A DNA stretch of 64,000 bases from Ochotona curzoniae. Lineage: Eukaryota > Chordata > Mammalia > Lagomorpha > Ochotonidae. Below the pieces are notes generated by a model. That model was given only the letters and a program-made list of their open reading frames with translations, was not told the origin of the DNA and ran no database searches. Below are positions 35,901 to 50,900 of this stretch, one piece after another; positions within the stretch are counted from its first letter, which is position 1; each line of letters opens with the position of its first letter. A program made the translations under genes and the position numbers. The stretch covers positions 7,331,001 to 7,395,000 of the forward strand of contig NW_024466307.1 in assembly GCF_017591425.1 (NCBI RefSeq), given 5' to 3'.

Positions 35901-38900
35901 CAGATATGCAGAGAGGAGAGACAGAGGAAGATCTTCCGTCCGATGATTCACTCCCCAAGTGAGCGCAATGGGCATTTACATATTTTTAAAGAAATACTGA
36001 GATGAGAGATCCACACGCTTCATCTGGGTTTCTCACATGGAGAGCAGGCACCCAGATGCTTGAAGTATCTTCTGTTGCTTTTCGCTGCTCATCAGCAGGG
36101 AGCTGGCTCAGAAGTATAACCAGGAGTGAACTGGCATAAATGTGGGATGCCTACTCTGCAGGCAGCAGCTTAATATGCAAGGCTATGTGGGCCCCCAAAT
36201 GGAGATCAACCCTAGGATTTCCATATAGTTACAATAGCTCCACGTCAGTGTCAGCGTTTTGTCTCCAGAGGCATCATGTACTGCAAGGGAGTCAAGTCAC
36301 TTAACGATGATTGAAAAACCATGTGCAGGAAAGCAAGAATAATCCACATGGCTGAAAATATTTTAAAAATACCTATTTTCTTAATATTGTTTGCATAGTT
36401 GAAGGATGCATGCCCATGTGGACCTTTGGGGTGGAAAAGTTTGGGTATGAAGGAAGTTGGGTAGGGCATGTTTTTAGGCTTATTTTTGCTGTGTCCACAG
36501 GGGAGGAGAGAGGAGTTGGCTTCTTGCTATCGAACTACATGAGCACCCAGGGATGGAACATGATCACTTGACGCCTTAGAGACCTTGATGTAGGGAAGAG
36601 TGTTTTGAGGGGTTTCCTTGCAGGTTTGATAGTTGTGAGAAGTTGTTGGCTTTGTTCCGGGGTTGTAAAAATCTTTCCAAGGTTTATTGGTTGGCAAAAC
36701 CATCTTAGTGTGAAAACAATTTTCATGTATTGTATATTATATTTCGACATATCATAGCATGAACGGTACCTATCACCTACCAACTGACAAAACACACACT
36801 TATGTCTGTTTTACTGTGTAGTCTTTTCTTGCAGATTGATTGGAAAGCAGAGTTAGGGATTTTTATAGTGCATTGCTTCACTCCCCAGCTGCAGTAGCGA
36901 GGGGCTAACCCAGGCTGGCGCCAGGAGCTGGTTTTGCATCTCGGATGTGGGTGTCAGTCCAGGGAGTGGGGACCATACTTAACTGATTTCCCAGGCTATT
37001 GATCAGGGAACAGGATTGGGAGTGGAACAGTAGGGACTCAACCTGACACTCTGAAATGCTGACTTGCAAGTAACAGCTTAATGTGATGTGTCACAGCACT
37101 TGCCCCCATTTTACTGTGTTACCTAAAGTCTGATTAAGATTGAGAGACATTGTGCTTATGTTTTTACTTTTCCATACTTCTGCTTTATTAGCTTTTCTAT
37201 CTAAACAATAGTGTTAAAATTGGGAAATATTGTAACTGAACTAGCAAATCTATTTGATCATGTCTATGGAATTGTTGGAAGACAACAAGTTTTTATAGAG
37301 GAGTTTATGTGCAGGTATTTTGACTATTGTTTGTGTTATGTTGACAGATACCAGAAAATGATGAGGTATTTTTAATTCAGCTGAAAAGCGTAGAAGGAGG
37401 AGCGGAGATCAACACCTCTAGGAATTCACTTGAGATCATTATTCAGAAAAATGACAGCCCTGTGAGATTCCTTCAGAGTGTTTACCTGGTGCCTGAGGAA
37501 GAACACATCCTGGTCATCCCAGTGGCTCGTGGGAAGGACAACAGTGGAAACCTGATCGGGTCTGATGAGGAAGAAGTTTGCATCAGTTATGCGATTGTTA
37601 CTGGGAATTCCACAGCATATGCCAAGCAGAATGTGGACTTCATTGATTTGCAGCCAGACACAATTATTGTCTTTCCGCCTCTGACTCACGAATCATACCT
37701 GAAATTTCAAATAGTGGATGACACTATTCCAGAGATTGCAGAATCATTTCACATTATGTTACTAAGGGATACTTTAAAGGGAAATGCAGTGCTAACAGCC
37801 CCTTCTGTTCTACAAGTCACAATTAAGGCAAATGACAAACCTTACGGAGTTCTTTCGTTCAACAGCAACTTGTATGAAGGGCCGGTTATAATTGATGAGG
37901 ATAAAACATCAAGGTATGTATGACTTCTTTTAGGCCTGTTGCTGCACTTGATGTGTTGTCCCAAGATTGAGTTTCACAGCCCTGAGCATGGTGCTGGACT
38001 GTTCAATGTGTAAATGTCATTTTGTCTTCCATGATTCACTGTTTCCATATTTGAGATTTGATTAAGTAAATGAAATCATAGTTGATTTTTCTGGGGGCAC
38101 ATCCATAAGCTTTCATATTGGAAGTTGTTGTTCTTGGTGATCTGGGCTTTGCTTTTGCTAATGGATGTTGGGGAATAGAATGGATCCTATGACAATCTCT
38201 TCCAAATATCCTAGATTTGAAGACATAACGGTGGTTAGAAATGGTGGCACCCACGGGAATGTTTCTGTGAGCTGGGTGTTGACAAGAAACAGCAGCGACC
38301 CCTCGTTGGTGTTGGCTGACATTAGCCCAAGTTCTGGAGTTCTCCATTTTGCACAAGGGCAGCTGCTGGCATCCATTCCTCTAACTGTTGTAGATGATGA
38401 TCTTCCGGAAGAGGCAGAGGCTTACCTGCTTCAGATTCTGCCTCACACAATACAAGGAGGTGCCGAAGTGAGCGAACCAGCTGAGGTAGATATCTTTGTG
38501 CTTTAATATTGGGACTACTATTGTGCTGTAGAAGAAAGAACTGAGTCATCACAAACCTGTTAGGTTGATGTTATAGAATGAACGCTAACCTGAGGAGTCT
38601 TCATTGTCTTTTCAGTATTTTCTGCAAATACATATTGCTCACCAAATAGTACCCCAAACTGTGATACAAGAGTGTTCTTAAATCTTTTTATTAATCTTTA
38701 GTTACCCTTTACTTAAGTATATAAATGGTCACATCTAGACATGACCTATGAAGAATATCCGAGTAGCCCAGGAAATGGTTTGGGTTTGTTCATCATTGTG
38801 AGCATTCTGCACTTGAACATTTTATTCTTTTTTCTACAGCTTTTGTTCTACATTCAGGATAGTGATGATGTTTATGGCCTCATAGCATTTTTGCCTATGG

Positions 38901-41900
38901 AAAACCAGAAGGTTGAAAGCAGCCCAGGGGAACGACATCTATCCTTGAGTTTTGCAAGACTGGGAGGAAGGAAAGGTGATGTGAGGCTGCTTTATTCTGC
39001 GCTTTACATACCTGCTGGGGTCCTGGACCCCTCGCGAGCCAAAGATGGTATCTTAAATGTCTCCAGAAGCAGCAGCCTTCTGTTCCCAGAACAGAAAACA
39101 CACGTCACTACCAAAATTCAGATACGAAATGATGCATTCCTTCAAAATGGGGCCCATTTCCTCATCCAGGTATTTAATGATGAAAATCTCGCTTGTGGTA
39201 TAGACTGCATGAAGTGGTTAACTAAAGAGTATTTGGACATTGTTTTGCATTCATCTGTGTAGTGGATTTTGTTTCAATTAGTCCAAGAAGACTATTCTCC
39301 ACAGGGTTCTATTAGAGTGAATGTTTTAATTAAGTAGTGTTAACAGAACACTGCCATGAAATGCAGGTTGGACTAAACTGGATGACATTATTTAGAAGTT
39401 ACTTATGGTAAGGTGTGAGAAAATCCATTGTTCTCTTGAGTTGAGGAAAATGTGTAGAAATGGGACTGCGGAGTTCATGTTTTTCAAAATACAGATTACA
39501 GGAGAGACATTTCAGAAGTAAAGAGAAGTAGAGCAGTTCCTATGTTTTACACTTAGAAATACGTTCAGTATTAACTGTAGATAAATACCTGCAGTTGTTA
39601 ATAGAAAATAAGACTTCTTATACCATTCTACCTTGTCACTTGTTCATCTTGACTTCCATTAAGAAAAACATTAGATTGGAAACTACCTGTTTTTCACTTG
39701 GGCTACTGTTATGTTTCCTTGCATTGGATATTGGCTGAATCTGAAAATTAGAAAGCAGTGAATTATACTGATCAGATTCTGATAATATGAACAAAGTAAT
39801 CAAGAATTGGAGTAGGAATGGATTGATGGCTAAGATCTGTTAATACGTTGGCCACTGAAGAATGTGCCAGAATAAGTGCTGTATTCCTTTAAGTTTTGTA
39901 AATCCTGCTACATTTAACCTTTTTTAGATGCTTGGACTTTGATTGGTGATTGCATTCTGTGGAGTTGCTAAATTTTTTTCTGCATCTTCCACATCTGATC
40001 ATTGAATTGAGCATCCTGTGCTCTTTCATATTGTATATATTTTTTTAAATCTAGAATTCTTGAAATTCTTTCATCTCATCATTTGCTCCTTCAGTTTTAT
40101 TGCAGTATATCTACTTCTAAGCATGTAGGCATAGAATAATCACAAACAAATTTTCTGAGTTCTTGAGCAGCCAACACTGAGATCTATACTCACTAATAGT
40201 TGGGTAGGAGTTTCTAGGTTAAAATAATTGCCTCATAACTTCAGAGGTATGTTTGAGCTACCTGGCTGCTGGTCAGAAGTGTGAAGAGACCAATGCTTTC
40301 TCCTCATGTAACCTCCTCTGAACCTTGGAGAAGCACTGCTCTTACAGCTTCATGGTATTGAGTTTCACAGAACCATGGTGTGGCTCACCTAGCACTTGTT
40401 GGGCTGGACTCTTCATCGTGGAAATTCTGGCCTTGTTTTAGCTGAGCCCCTGCCCATGCAATCCTGTCCGTGCATCTAAAGAGAGCTCTTGGACAAGGGG
40501 CCTATGGATGGCCCACGTGGGATGTGTGACTGGTTATTATGTAGGGGACATCTCACTGTAGTGCTGCACTAAGAGCGAGTTCTTTAGCATCACCCCTGAA
40601 AGAATCTGGTGGCATGAGGCCCTAGTTGGTTGGTTTTGTAGTAGCAGCAAGCTGGGATGGAAAGCTCAGCTGGAATTCCAACCCAGGCATCCATTGGGAT
40701 GCAGTGCCCTGACTGCTATAACAAATGATTGTCCTTGTGTTGAACTTCTAACCTTTTGAAAACCTGCAAAGTTTTAATCAAACTAATTACAAGGAATTCC
40801 TGTTAAGGCAAATTCTAAGATCGCGTATGTCAGAATTTCCTATTTTTACTTCATCCTAAATGAATGAGGATTTATTTTTGACTTCTCAAGTTTTTCTTGT
40901 TTTTAAAGGATAGTGATGCCTGCTCTTTGCTGATCCTGGACTGGCTAGAAAGCTGTTAGTAGTATGGATTCCAAACTGCATTCAGTGGACAAGCAAAGAC
41001 CTCACAGTGTAGCCATTCATTTAACACTTGTTAAAGGGAATAAATTAGGGTAGCGTTGGAGTACAGAGGTGTAAAAACCAAGAGGATTTGATGGCAGAGG
41101 AAGGAAATGTAACTGATTTAATGGTGGCAGCATTTTAAATTGCGGGATGCTAAAGGGGGCGTTCTCTTGTGGGTGCATGAGGTGACTATTTTTTAAATCA
41201 GAATTGCACATGTCACATGCACATTGGGTTTCTTTACACATGAAGACACATTAAGTTGCCGTAGGAGATCTGAATGGGCTTCTGATGGTGAATTCTGTCT
41301 GACAGAGAAGAGGGTGGTCAGTTGATAGGATGTGTGATCAGTGGAGTAGAGCAAGAGAATTGGTCAACACTTTGATGCTGATGTGTGGCTTTGAAATCAA
41401 GGGGTTCAGTGTAAACGGGGAGGAAAAGCAGGTGGTGGCAGTGGGGAACAGAGGCATGGGTATCCACTTCGGATGTTCGGTAATGTGTATGCTGTTGAGA
41501 CTCGATGGTAAATGGTTCTAAGCTTAGAGGAGATTTGAGGATACGTGAAAGTAGAGATGGAAGATTTAAGGACCTTGGGAGACAGCAATTGAAGTGTAGA
41601 AAGGGTTTAGGAAGCTAGTGTTGGGAGGCTCAAAAGGTGTGGTATGAAAGAGCAGAGGGAATGAGTTTTAGTAGTGACTTCCATCGTGTTTGTCATCTCA
41701 TCCTGTTAAGATATCACAATGGTTAGTTTCTGTGCTATCAATTAGTACTGCTTTTGTTCTTTATTGCAGTTGGAAACTGTAGAATTGGTGAACATTGTTC
41801 CCCCAGTCCCATCCATCAGTCCTAGATTTGGAGAAATCAGAAATATTTCTCTTCTGGTCAGTCCAGCCATTGCAAATGGAGAAATAGGCTTTATTAGCAA

Positions 41901-44900
41901 TCTTCCGATCATTCTGCATGAACCAGAAGATTCTGCTGCAGAAGTGGTAAGTGGGCAATTCCTTACTGATTTGTAATGACCCTCAAGTAACTACTATAGG
42001 TATTTTTTGATGGGGTTAGCATTTAGAGCTAGCTGATAGTGAAAAAGCTTCACCATTGACATCAAGTCCTCAGGTATAATCTGATGCAAGAAATTGAGTG
42101 ATTTTTCAACTCTGAGAATAAAATGAGCATTGATTATCAATAGTGAGACAATACTTTGTGGCTGATTTGCACAGTGCTATGATGTCTGACATGGCAATAA
42201 CATTTTCAGTGGCCAAGAGGTAGTACCCCAGGTGCTGTTCATTTGCTCAGTTTCAGCACTGAGTTAGACTTCCCTGGGTGCAGCTCAACGGGCTGTCTTG
42301 GATCCTGTGCTTCATAGCGAACATGATGTGGTGAAGTTGCTGAGTAATACTGAATTTTAGGATTTTTAAAAATTTGGTATGGATGATTCTTTGGTACGCA
42401 CAGACTTCCATGGAAAAGCATGTTCCAACGCATCTTACTTGTGCCGTTTTCACATCGGGTGAATTTTTCAGTAAGCCCAACTATCTCTGCATGACTCTTG
42501 CCTTAGCTTTGCCAATTCTCCCACGTGGGTTCGGCGACCCAGGTACTTGGGCTGTTTTCTGCTTTTTTCAGGCTAATAGGTCAGAGCTGGATCGGAAATG
42601 GAACAGAAGGGACACAAACCTCCTCAATTGGTTGCCTGCAGTGGCTTAACCTGATGTCATCACAACACAGCACCAGCTCATCTGTTTCTTAAATTCATAA
42701 TTGCTTGTGATTTTGTTTTCTGTTAAATATGAAGTATATCACAGTTGAGCACAACTGAATAGAATTTGTTCCAGAATTACTATGACTGTTGGCATTGATT
42801 TAGCTGGTATAAGGGATGGGATGGGTGCTTTCCTGGATGCTGTTCTTCACCTGTCTTCTGCTCACCAGACATGCCAAATAGGGACTGTTCGCTTTCTTTC
42901 TGGGGAGGGAATTGTGAACTAGGCAGAGTCCCTTTCCTAAGGTAATGCAGATGCTGTCCCTCATTGGATTGTCTTAGTTGGAAATGATGTCCTATTTCGC
43001 CTCCTTCCACTGCAGGAAGCATTTTACATTACCTGATTTAATCACAAAGGTTAATTTCTTGTGATCATTTCTTTTCAGAAATGTCTGGAAGCAGTCTTCA
43101 GCAAAATCATGTTTCTCGTGATTTGGCTTTTAAAATATATAAAGACAAATGTTGAGCTAACCATATTTTTGAGTATGAATCATTTTATAACTAGCAAGAT
43201 GGGTAAAAATAGTTATATTTAAATGGTCCTGTTTAAAGAGGCTTGTTCAGTTGTGTTTTGTCACTGAATTTTCTATGGAATATATACATCCATCGATTAA
43301 TAATGGACATACATTGACTGACCAGTGTATGAAATTCATGTACACATGTTAGCAGAAATGATTGTGTCTTTCCTTGTTGAAGGTGCATATCCCCTTGCAT
43401 CGGGATGGAACTGATGGCCAGGCTACTGTCTACTGGAGTTTGAAACCTTCTGGTTTTAACTCAAAAGGTGTCAATAAAGAAGATATATGTCCCTTTAGTG
43501 GCTCTGTTTTGTTCTTATCTGGCCAAAGTGACACGACCATCAACATTACCGTGAAAGGGGATGACATACCAGAGATGGATGAAATGGTGACGCTTTCTTT
43601 AGACAGGTAATAACTTAAAGTTTATGCAGTGACACTGGTATACTTCAGTTGTTTTAAATCCTGTTTGCTTTTATAAATGAAAAAGCTGTAGTGGGGTCAG
43701 CGGGCAGAATGGATAAGGAAGAAGGAAGTAGAATCCTTAATCCTATAAAATACTGTCATGGAAATAGTGCTGTTAGGCTGGCTTGTGGACCCTGTGCGGT
43801 GTGTTGATGACTGGTTAGATGATGCATTTTACCTTCCAGTGGCCCTGCACCCTGATTCCCTGGGAAGAAGCACTATAAGGGAGATTCATGTTTCAGATCT
43901 GAAACACAGCCAGTGTTTTTTTTTTCATATTAAAAAATATAGTGACAAGTCCAACTAATGGGTTGAAGGAAGAAATCCTCTGGCTTTATCTCCAACATGG
44001 AAAGAACTATCTTTCTGGGGCTAACCAGAATGTATTTGCCTTTGTAAAATGGTATTTCCTTTCCACCATGGATTTCCAATGTTGCCTAAATTCTCGTTTT
44101 CCAGAGACTTAAATTACACAGGTATAATGGCTGCTTTTGCAATAAAATTTGACATTTATCAGTTGGTACTTGATGTTCTGAAGATTTCCAACTTCCAGTT
44201 TTTCAGAAAAGATTTTCTAAAAGTAAACACTACTGTGCTTATTTTTAAGGGTGAAAATCAATTTACATGAAAATCCTTTACAGTCCTAATTATAATTGAT
44301 ACAGATTAGATATCTGGTTTGAGAACTTTGCACAGTTCACATTTGGAAAATTGAAAATTTTAATTATGCCGGTTTATTTCAGGGAAATAAGTGTGATACA
44401 CAACCTCATCTTAAGTGGTAGCTTTGACATAAAAGGCAAAGCAGGAGAACTGCACAAGTTGGCATGTGTGTTTTCAAGGATATGTGAGGATGAGAAAAGG
44501 TTTGGGGGAGTGTTTAGGTTGTAAGTAACATTTGTACTAACAAGCTATCACAATGCCTCACGGTTTGCTTAGTCTATTCCGGTGCAGCCCATGAATGATG
44601 CAAATGTGTCTGCTTACACAGCTTTGATTTTCCTAACTCAAAGAGTAAACTGGCTCAAGATCTGAGGATGGAGGTTTGCATCTTTTAAAGCTTAATGAAA
44701 GCCAAGTGATTACAAGCAGGGTTGAATGAGATTTGCTTAGCTGCTTTGGTTTGGGAGCGTGTGTGGTGCTGGCAGGCAAAGGGCCTTGCCTTCCCGGAAT
44801 AGACCTGCTCTTGAGCACAGCTGGCCCACAGAGTCCTACTCCGGAAGTCAGAGCTGCCGAACCTCCTGCCTAGCATTTGTCAGTAGCAAAGGACCCAGCG

Positions 44901-47900
44901 TGTAGAGTTGCCATAAAGTACATGTTTCTGCTCTTGGCAGGAAAACAAACCTAAAAAGCTGTGAGCTTTGTGTTTGCCCTGTCAGTCTCAATTCCCAGTA
45001 GTGTTCACACCGCAGTATTCTTTGTGTTGACAGGGTAGAAACGGAAAGGTTTGTCGTGTATTTTGGGTAAGTGTATGAAGCAGTGTCTTGCGTTTGAGCA
45101 TTTAGTTTTGCAAGGGGCTGCTTTGGGACAAGGCGGGTACCGTGCATGATACTATGGGGATTGGGTTCCATCTGCTTGTGCATGCTTTGTGTGAAGGTTA
45201 ATTTTCTCCTGATAAGAGAAAATATCAGCCCATGGGGGGTGTGGAGCTGAGATTTACTAATGTTGGGGCTTGCGAGTTTTACATTATGGATGTTTGTAAA
45301 ATACTTGATAAAGTTATAGGATGAGGGGCAGGTGTTTAACTCCTGGACCATCCACATCCCATATGCTGAATAAGAAGGTGAATTAAACCCACAGCTGCTC
45401 TGCTTCTCATTCAGTTTCCAGCTAATCATCTTGGGTGCCACAGATGATGGCTCAAATGCTTGATCTTGTCAGCTGTGTGGGAGACTTGTGAAGTTCTGGG
45501 CTCTTGGCTTTTCTTGGGCCATTTAGGGAGTGAGCTAGTAAAATGAGAAATCTTTCTTCCTTAAGTATAGGAAAAGTGTTTTTTTTTAATTGTTAATACA
45601 ATCACATTTTGAATTTAAAGATCTGATTTTTCTTGGAGTTTTCACATGAGCTCGAAGGCAAGTATTCTGAAAAGTTTACCCCAAGTCTTTGTTTTAAAAG
45701 ATCTGTTGGAGAGACAGGTTTCAATCTGCTGTTTTAATCTCCAAAAGATCTCAACAGCCAGGGCTGGACTGGATTGAAGCCAGGAGCTAGGAGCTGTGCC
45801 TGGATCTCCCACGTAGGTATCAGAGGCAATTTGTGCTGCATTCTCCCGTGCATTAGCAGGGAGCTAGGTCAGAAGTAAAATAGATCGGACTTGAGCTTTT
45901 GCTCTGACAGGGATGCTGGAACTGCAAATGTTAGCTTAACTTGCTACACCACACTGCGGATTGCCAACATCTTCTATTAAGCCTCCTAGCTCTCAGTAAT
46001 CTTAAGACTTCCATTGGTTTTCTGAATGTATCCTACCAATTTTGTGCTTATATCTGTGTTGCATACAGAACTTTCAAAAACTGTATTTTACATAAAACAT
46101 TTTAAGAAAGACAAAGCAATTTTTCAATGCTCAAGATGTATTTAATTTTGCATTTTGATCTAGTATTATCATCCATCTTACACATAGGAAATATTAAAGA
46201 TTTTATCTTTATTTGAAAGGCAGATTTAACACAGGTCTTGCATCCCGATTCACTCCCCAATTGGCCCCAATGGCCAGAGCTGAGCTGATCAGGAGCCAGG
46301 AGCTTCTTCTGAGTCTCCCACGGGGGCACAGGGTCCCAAGGTTTTGGGATATCCTCCACTGTATTCCCAGGCCACAAGCAGCGAGCTGAATTGGAAGTAG
46401 AGCATCTGGGACATGAACTGGAGCCCATATGGGATGCCAATGCCAGCAGGTGAAGGGTTAGCTCGCTACACCACTGCAGTAGCCCCGACACATAGGGAAT
46501 TTAAACTAATGAAAATATTGGCATAAATGTAACATGCGCAGATTTTCCGTGAAAAAGATAAGACGGTTTTGACAACGTGATAGTTGTCCCAGTTCTTGGA
46601 CTGTCTCTTGTGTGGCTTCCAGTGAGCCAGGTCCTGGGTGTCAGACTGCTGAAAGCTCGGGAAGGCTGCTAACTCAGACCATGTGGAAAGAAAGCTGCCC
46701 TTCCCCAACTTTTAAGTGCATTGCCTGGGTTTCCTGGCTGTTTGTAGGGTCTATGTGGGGTATTTTGTTTCACACTTAGAGGATCGGGAGTGAGTGGCTC
46801 TTCAGTTCCTTGAGCAGCTTCTTTGATCATCCTAATTAGACAAGGAGCATAAAACCAGGTATAAAAGCATTTGAATATTTCTTGACACACAAGAATTATT
46901 AGAATGTGTCCTGAGTCTCAAATGCATTAAGTTTTCCTCCCTCATCTGTCCTACATTTTCTTCCCAATGAAAGGGAAAAAACTATTCACTTAATGTAAAT
47001 TGAAGTGAATAGAAAGGATTTGAGGGCCTGGCGTGATTGCCTAGTGGCTAAATCCTTACCTTACATGTATCCTAGGATCCCATAGGAGTGACAGTTCATG
47101 TCTTAGCTGCTCCACTTTTCATCCAGCTCCCTGTTTGTGGCCTGGGAAGCAGCAGAGCATGGCCCAAAGCGTTGGGACCCTGAACTCGTGTGTGAGACGC
47201 AGAAGAGATTCTGGGCTTTGGCTCGGCTTTGCTCTGGCTGGTGTGGGCAAGTGGGGGGTGAACCAGTAGAGGAAAGCTCTTTCTCTGTGTCCCCCTCTCT
47301 GTAAATCTGCCTTTCCAATAAATCTCAAAGCATTTGAAAGCCACGAAGTCTTCCTGAGCCCGAATCACAGTTGCTTTTACTTTAATGTGATTTTCCTAAA
47401 TAGTTACTTGAGTGCCCATGGTCAGTTGTACATACTTCTTAAAATGAATCTGTGAAATAGCCTTATTTAAATATTTTCGAACTACATGTTTGAAGTTCTT
47501 CTAAAACTGGTGTCAATCTGTAAGTTTTGATCTTACAAAATAGTGAAAACGAAAGTGATGGTATTTGTGTGCATAGGCGGTGTTTGGCTTCACTCAAATT
47601 GTGTAATGAATTCAGAAATTTATATTGTCCTGTTCTATTAATTATCTGGAGACTGCTAACTCTACTGCGGGGTCTTCCCTAATTGCCTGCCTTTGCACTA
47701 TCTGGAAGGTTTTAAAGTGATGTATTTTTTGACTTCTCTAGGGTTAATGTGGAAAACCAAGTGCTGAAGTCAGGGTACACAAGCCGTGACCTAATCATTT
47801 TGGAGAACGATGACCCAGGGGGAGTTTTTGAGTTTTCTCCTGCTTCTCGGGGACCCTATTCTGTTAAGGTGGGTGTGACAGAACGCTCTGGGTCATGGGT

Positions 47901-50900
47901 GCGCACAGTTCCAACAGCGTGGTCTCAGGAGAACTGAACTTGTATGGGTTGCGTGTGTTTGGTTTTTGAAGGAAGGGGATTCTGTGGAGCTGCGCATCAC
48001 ACGGGCCAGGGGCTCCCTGGTGAAGCAGTTCCTGCGCTACCATGTGGAGCCAAGGGATAGCAGCGAGTTCTATGGGAACACAGGGGTGCTCGAGTTCAAG
48101 TCTGGGGAACAGGAGATTGTCATCACCTTGCTGACAAGGCTGGATGGCATCCCGGAGGTATGCAATTTCCTTTGTCATGTGCGTTGGCATGAGGTTGATG
48201 TCTGGCATATAATGGGACATGCATGTTCTAAACATGAGCCATAAGATGCAGAAAAGGAAGAGGGAATAAGGAACACATTTGAGGACAAAAGCAATCATTT
48301 TAAGTGTGATGCTGTGTGTTGCCTAAAGCACACCACACATTCTGTTATCACTGCTCATCTTTGAGCTTCACGTTAAGTGCTAGGACATATGTGTATTAGT
48401 TGAACTTTCAATACTGATTTTAAAATCAAGGCTTGCAGTAAGATTGCTTTTTCCAAGGAAATTGAAGTTCATGGGACTAGTTCTACCACATTTACCCACC
48501 TTTGCATATATAGCTTGCATATTGATATTATTTTACTTGCCTTTCTTAGTTTAAATGATAACAACAAAAAGGCCGAGTTTACCATTTCGGGGTAGTCTTA
48601 CTCAGTTTTTCTCTTTGGACTTACATTCAGTATCCCTCTTGAGAGTGAAACTGTATGAATTATCTGTTTTAGAAAAGGTGAATACCTGTATGCTTGTGTT
48701 GATATATTTTGTTCTTGTGAAATTGTCTACTTTGTATCTTTATTTTTTTCTGGTCTTCGATGCAGTTGGATGAACACTACTGGGTGGTCCTGAGCAGTCA
48801 CGGTGAACGTGAAAGCAGACTGGGAAGTGCCACTGTCGTCAACATTACAATCCTGAAAAATGACGATCCTCATGGGCTGATAGAGTTTGTCTCCAGTGGC
48901 CCGGAAGCCACCATAAAGGAGAGCAAAGGAGACACTGTCTTCAGTGGTAATTTATCAGATTCTTAGGTTCTGTTTCTGAAAAAGATGTTACTGCTTTCTG
49001 AATCTGTTACTTCAGTCACGTCTTTCAGTTCCCTGTTCTTAAAAATGATCTGTAGTACAGAAATGGATCTTTTTAAAAATCATACGTAAGGTTGCTATTT
49101 TATTTTTTGGGTAGTGTTGTGATAGTGTTGATGGCTTTTGTTACCTTTTGATTTCAGTAATCATGCACAGTGTGGCTCAGACCCTTGGGAATGAGTCCAG
49201 TCAAATGGGAAGAAATACAGCTGATGGATTAGGGACTTGTTGCAGGCAATGAGAATTCTGGTAGAGCAGCAGTGGCTGTGTTAAAGTTCCTCCTGTGAGT
49301 GTGAGTCAAGGCACCCCTCCACCTGCCAGCTGCCTGTGGGAGATGCCCCTTGATGACTCACCTAGCAAGTTGCTCTCCTGTGTCCTCTGTAGGGCGACTA
49401 GTGGAATGCCCAACCAAGGGCTGGGTGTTGGGTACAGTGCTGAAGAATGTGATTGCTTGGCACTCCACATCCTGTAGATGAGTGCCAAGATTCCATTTCT
49501 AGCTTCATGTCCAATTCCAGCTTCCTGGTAACATATGTCCTGGAAGGCAGCAGGTGATGGCTTGAGAGCTTGGGTCGCTGTGTCTGACATGGGGGACCCA
49601 GACTGAGTTACTGGTTTTTGGCTTGACTCAGCATTCACTACTGTTGGAATTTGGAGAATGAACCAACAGGTGGAAAAGCTTTCTGACTTATAAATAAAAT
49701 GAACATGAATGAAAATACTAAACTGTGATATAAAATCTTCTGTAAAGAAGGACAATTGGGCTAATATATAACTTTGGAGGGTATGAGCAATTGGTATTTT
49801 TGCTTGAACATTTTCTTTACAAATTAAGTTTACTTACATGTATTTCACATGTTTCTGTTTTGCAGCTGTTTATGGTGTGGTAAGAAATCGAGGCAACTTT
49901 GGGAATGTTAGTGTGTTGTGGATTGTTAGTCCAGAATTCACACAAGACGTGTCTCCCGTACAAGGAATCGTTTTCTTTGGAGAACAGGAGTTTTCGAAAA
50001 ATATCACCATATACTCCCTCCCAGATGAGGTATGTAGGGCTCATGTAGGTCTCTGTATTTGTAGATGCTCAATAATTTTAATTAACTAGTAACACTAAAC
50101 ATGAGTGATTTCAAGTTTATTAATAGAAAATGCATGAAACATTGATAGAAATGCATAAAGTTTATTAGGAAAAAATATACCTGGAAATCCAGCATTTTTT
50201 GAGAATACATTTTCCGTGAACTTTTCTGAGACTCAATTGTTTCATGATGTGAGTGTAAGGAAGAACTTTGGCAAAACAGTGACTGTCTAAGCCAACACGG
50301 CACTGTTGCTGCTTGGGCTCCCATGAAGGTGTGTTGAACTGGGAGGACTGTCTGTGGTTCAGGGTGTTCGAGAGGCTCTCAGCTTGCAAGGAGGCCTCTG
50401 AAGACACAGCTGTGCCCAAGGTGCCCTAGGGAACACTCAGAATTCTGGGCCACGACATTCTCACTTCCACATGGGCTTGTATTCCTAGGGATGGAAAAGA
50501 GGAGCTGAGGGGATGCTCAGAGCTGCTACGAGCCTGACTATGCTCCCTCATGGGGCAAAGCCCTAGCCTTTCTGTTTGGCTTCAAGGGAGCAGAGGACCA
50601 GCTGACACCGGCATTAGTTTGCAGATCAGGGATGTGGGGTGCTGTCACCTGACGGGACACACGTGTGAGGCCTCTACCATGTATTCAGATGAAAGCTTAA
50701 TGGAGGTTGTGAGAAGCCTTTGAGACTGACCCTAAGTTTCTATCCTCTGACCAACATGTTTCCCATTTTCTTACAGAAGTAATATGAGATGCGTGGTTTA
50801 GCTGTTTGGGGCCTATTTAGGGGAAATTATCTGCATTTCTGTTATCTTATGATGAGATGAATGCAGCTATTTGGATACAAAGCAGCCTTGGAGTAGGAGG

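Noticed and set aside
44848..45441. 197-codon minus-strand open frame
   Set aside because: Partly overlaps an old SINE, shows no domain-like pattern and has no splice or promoter context.
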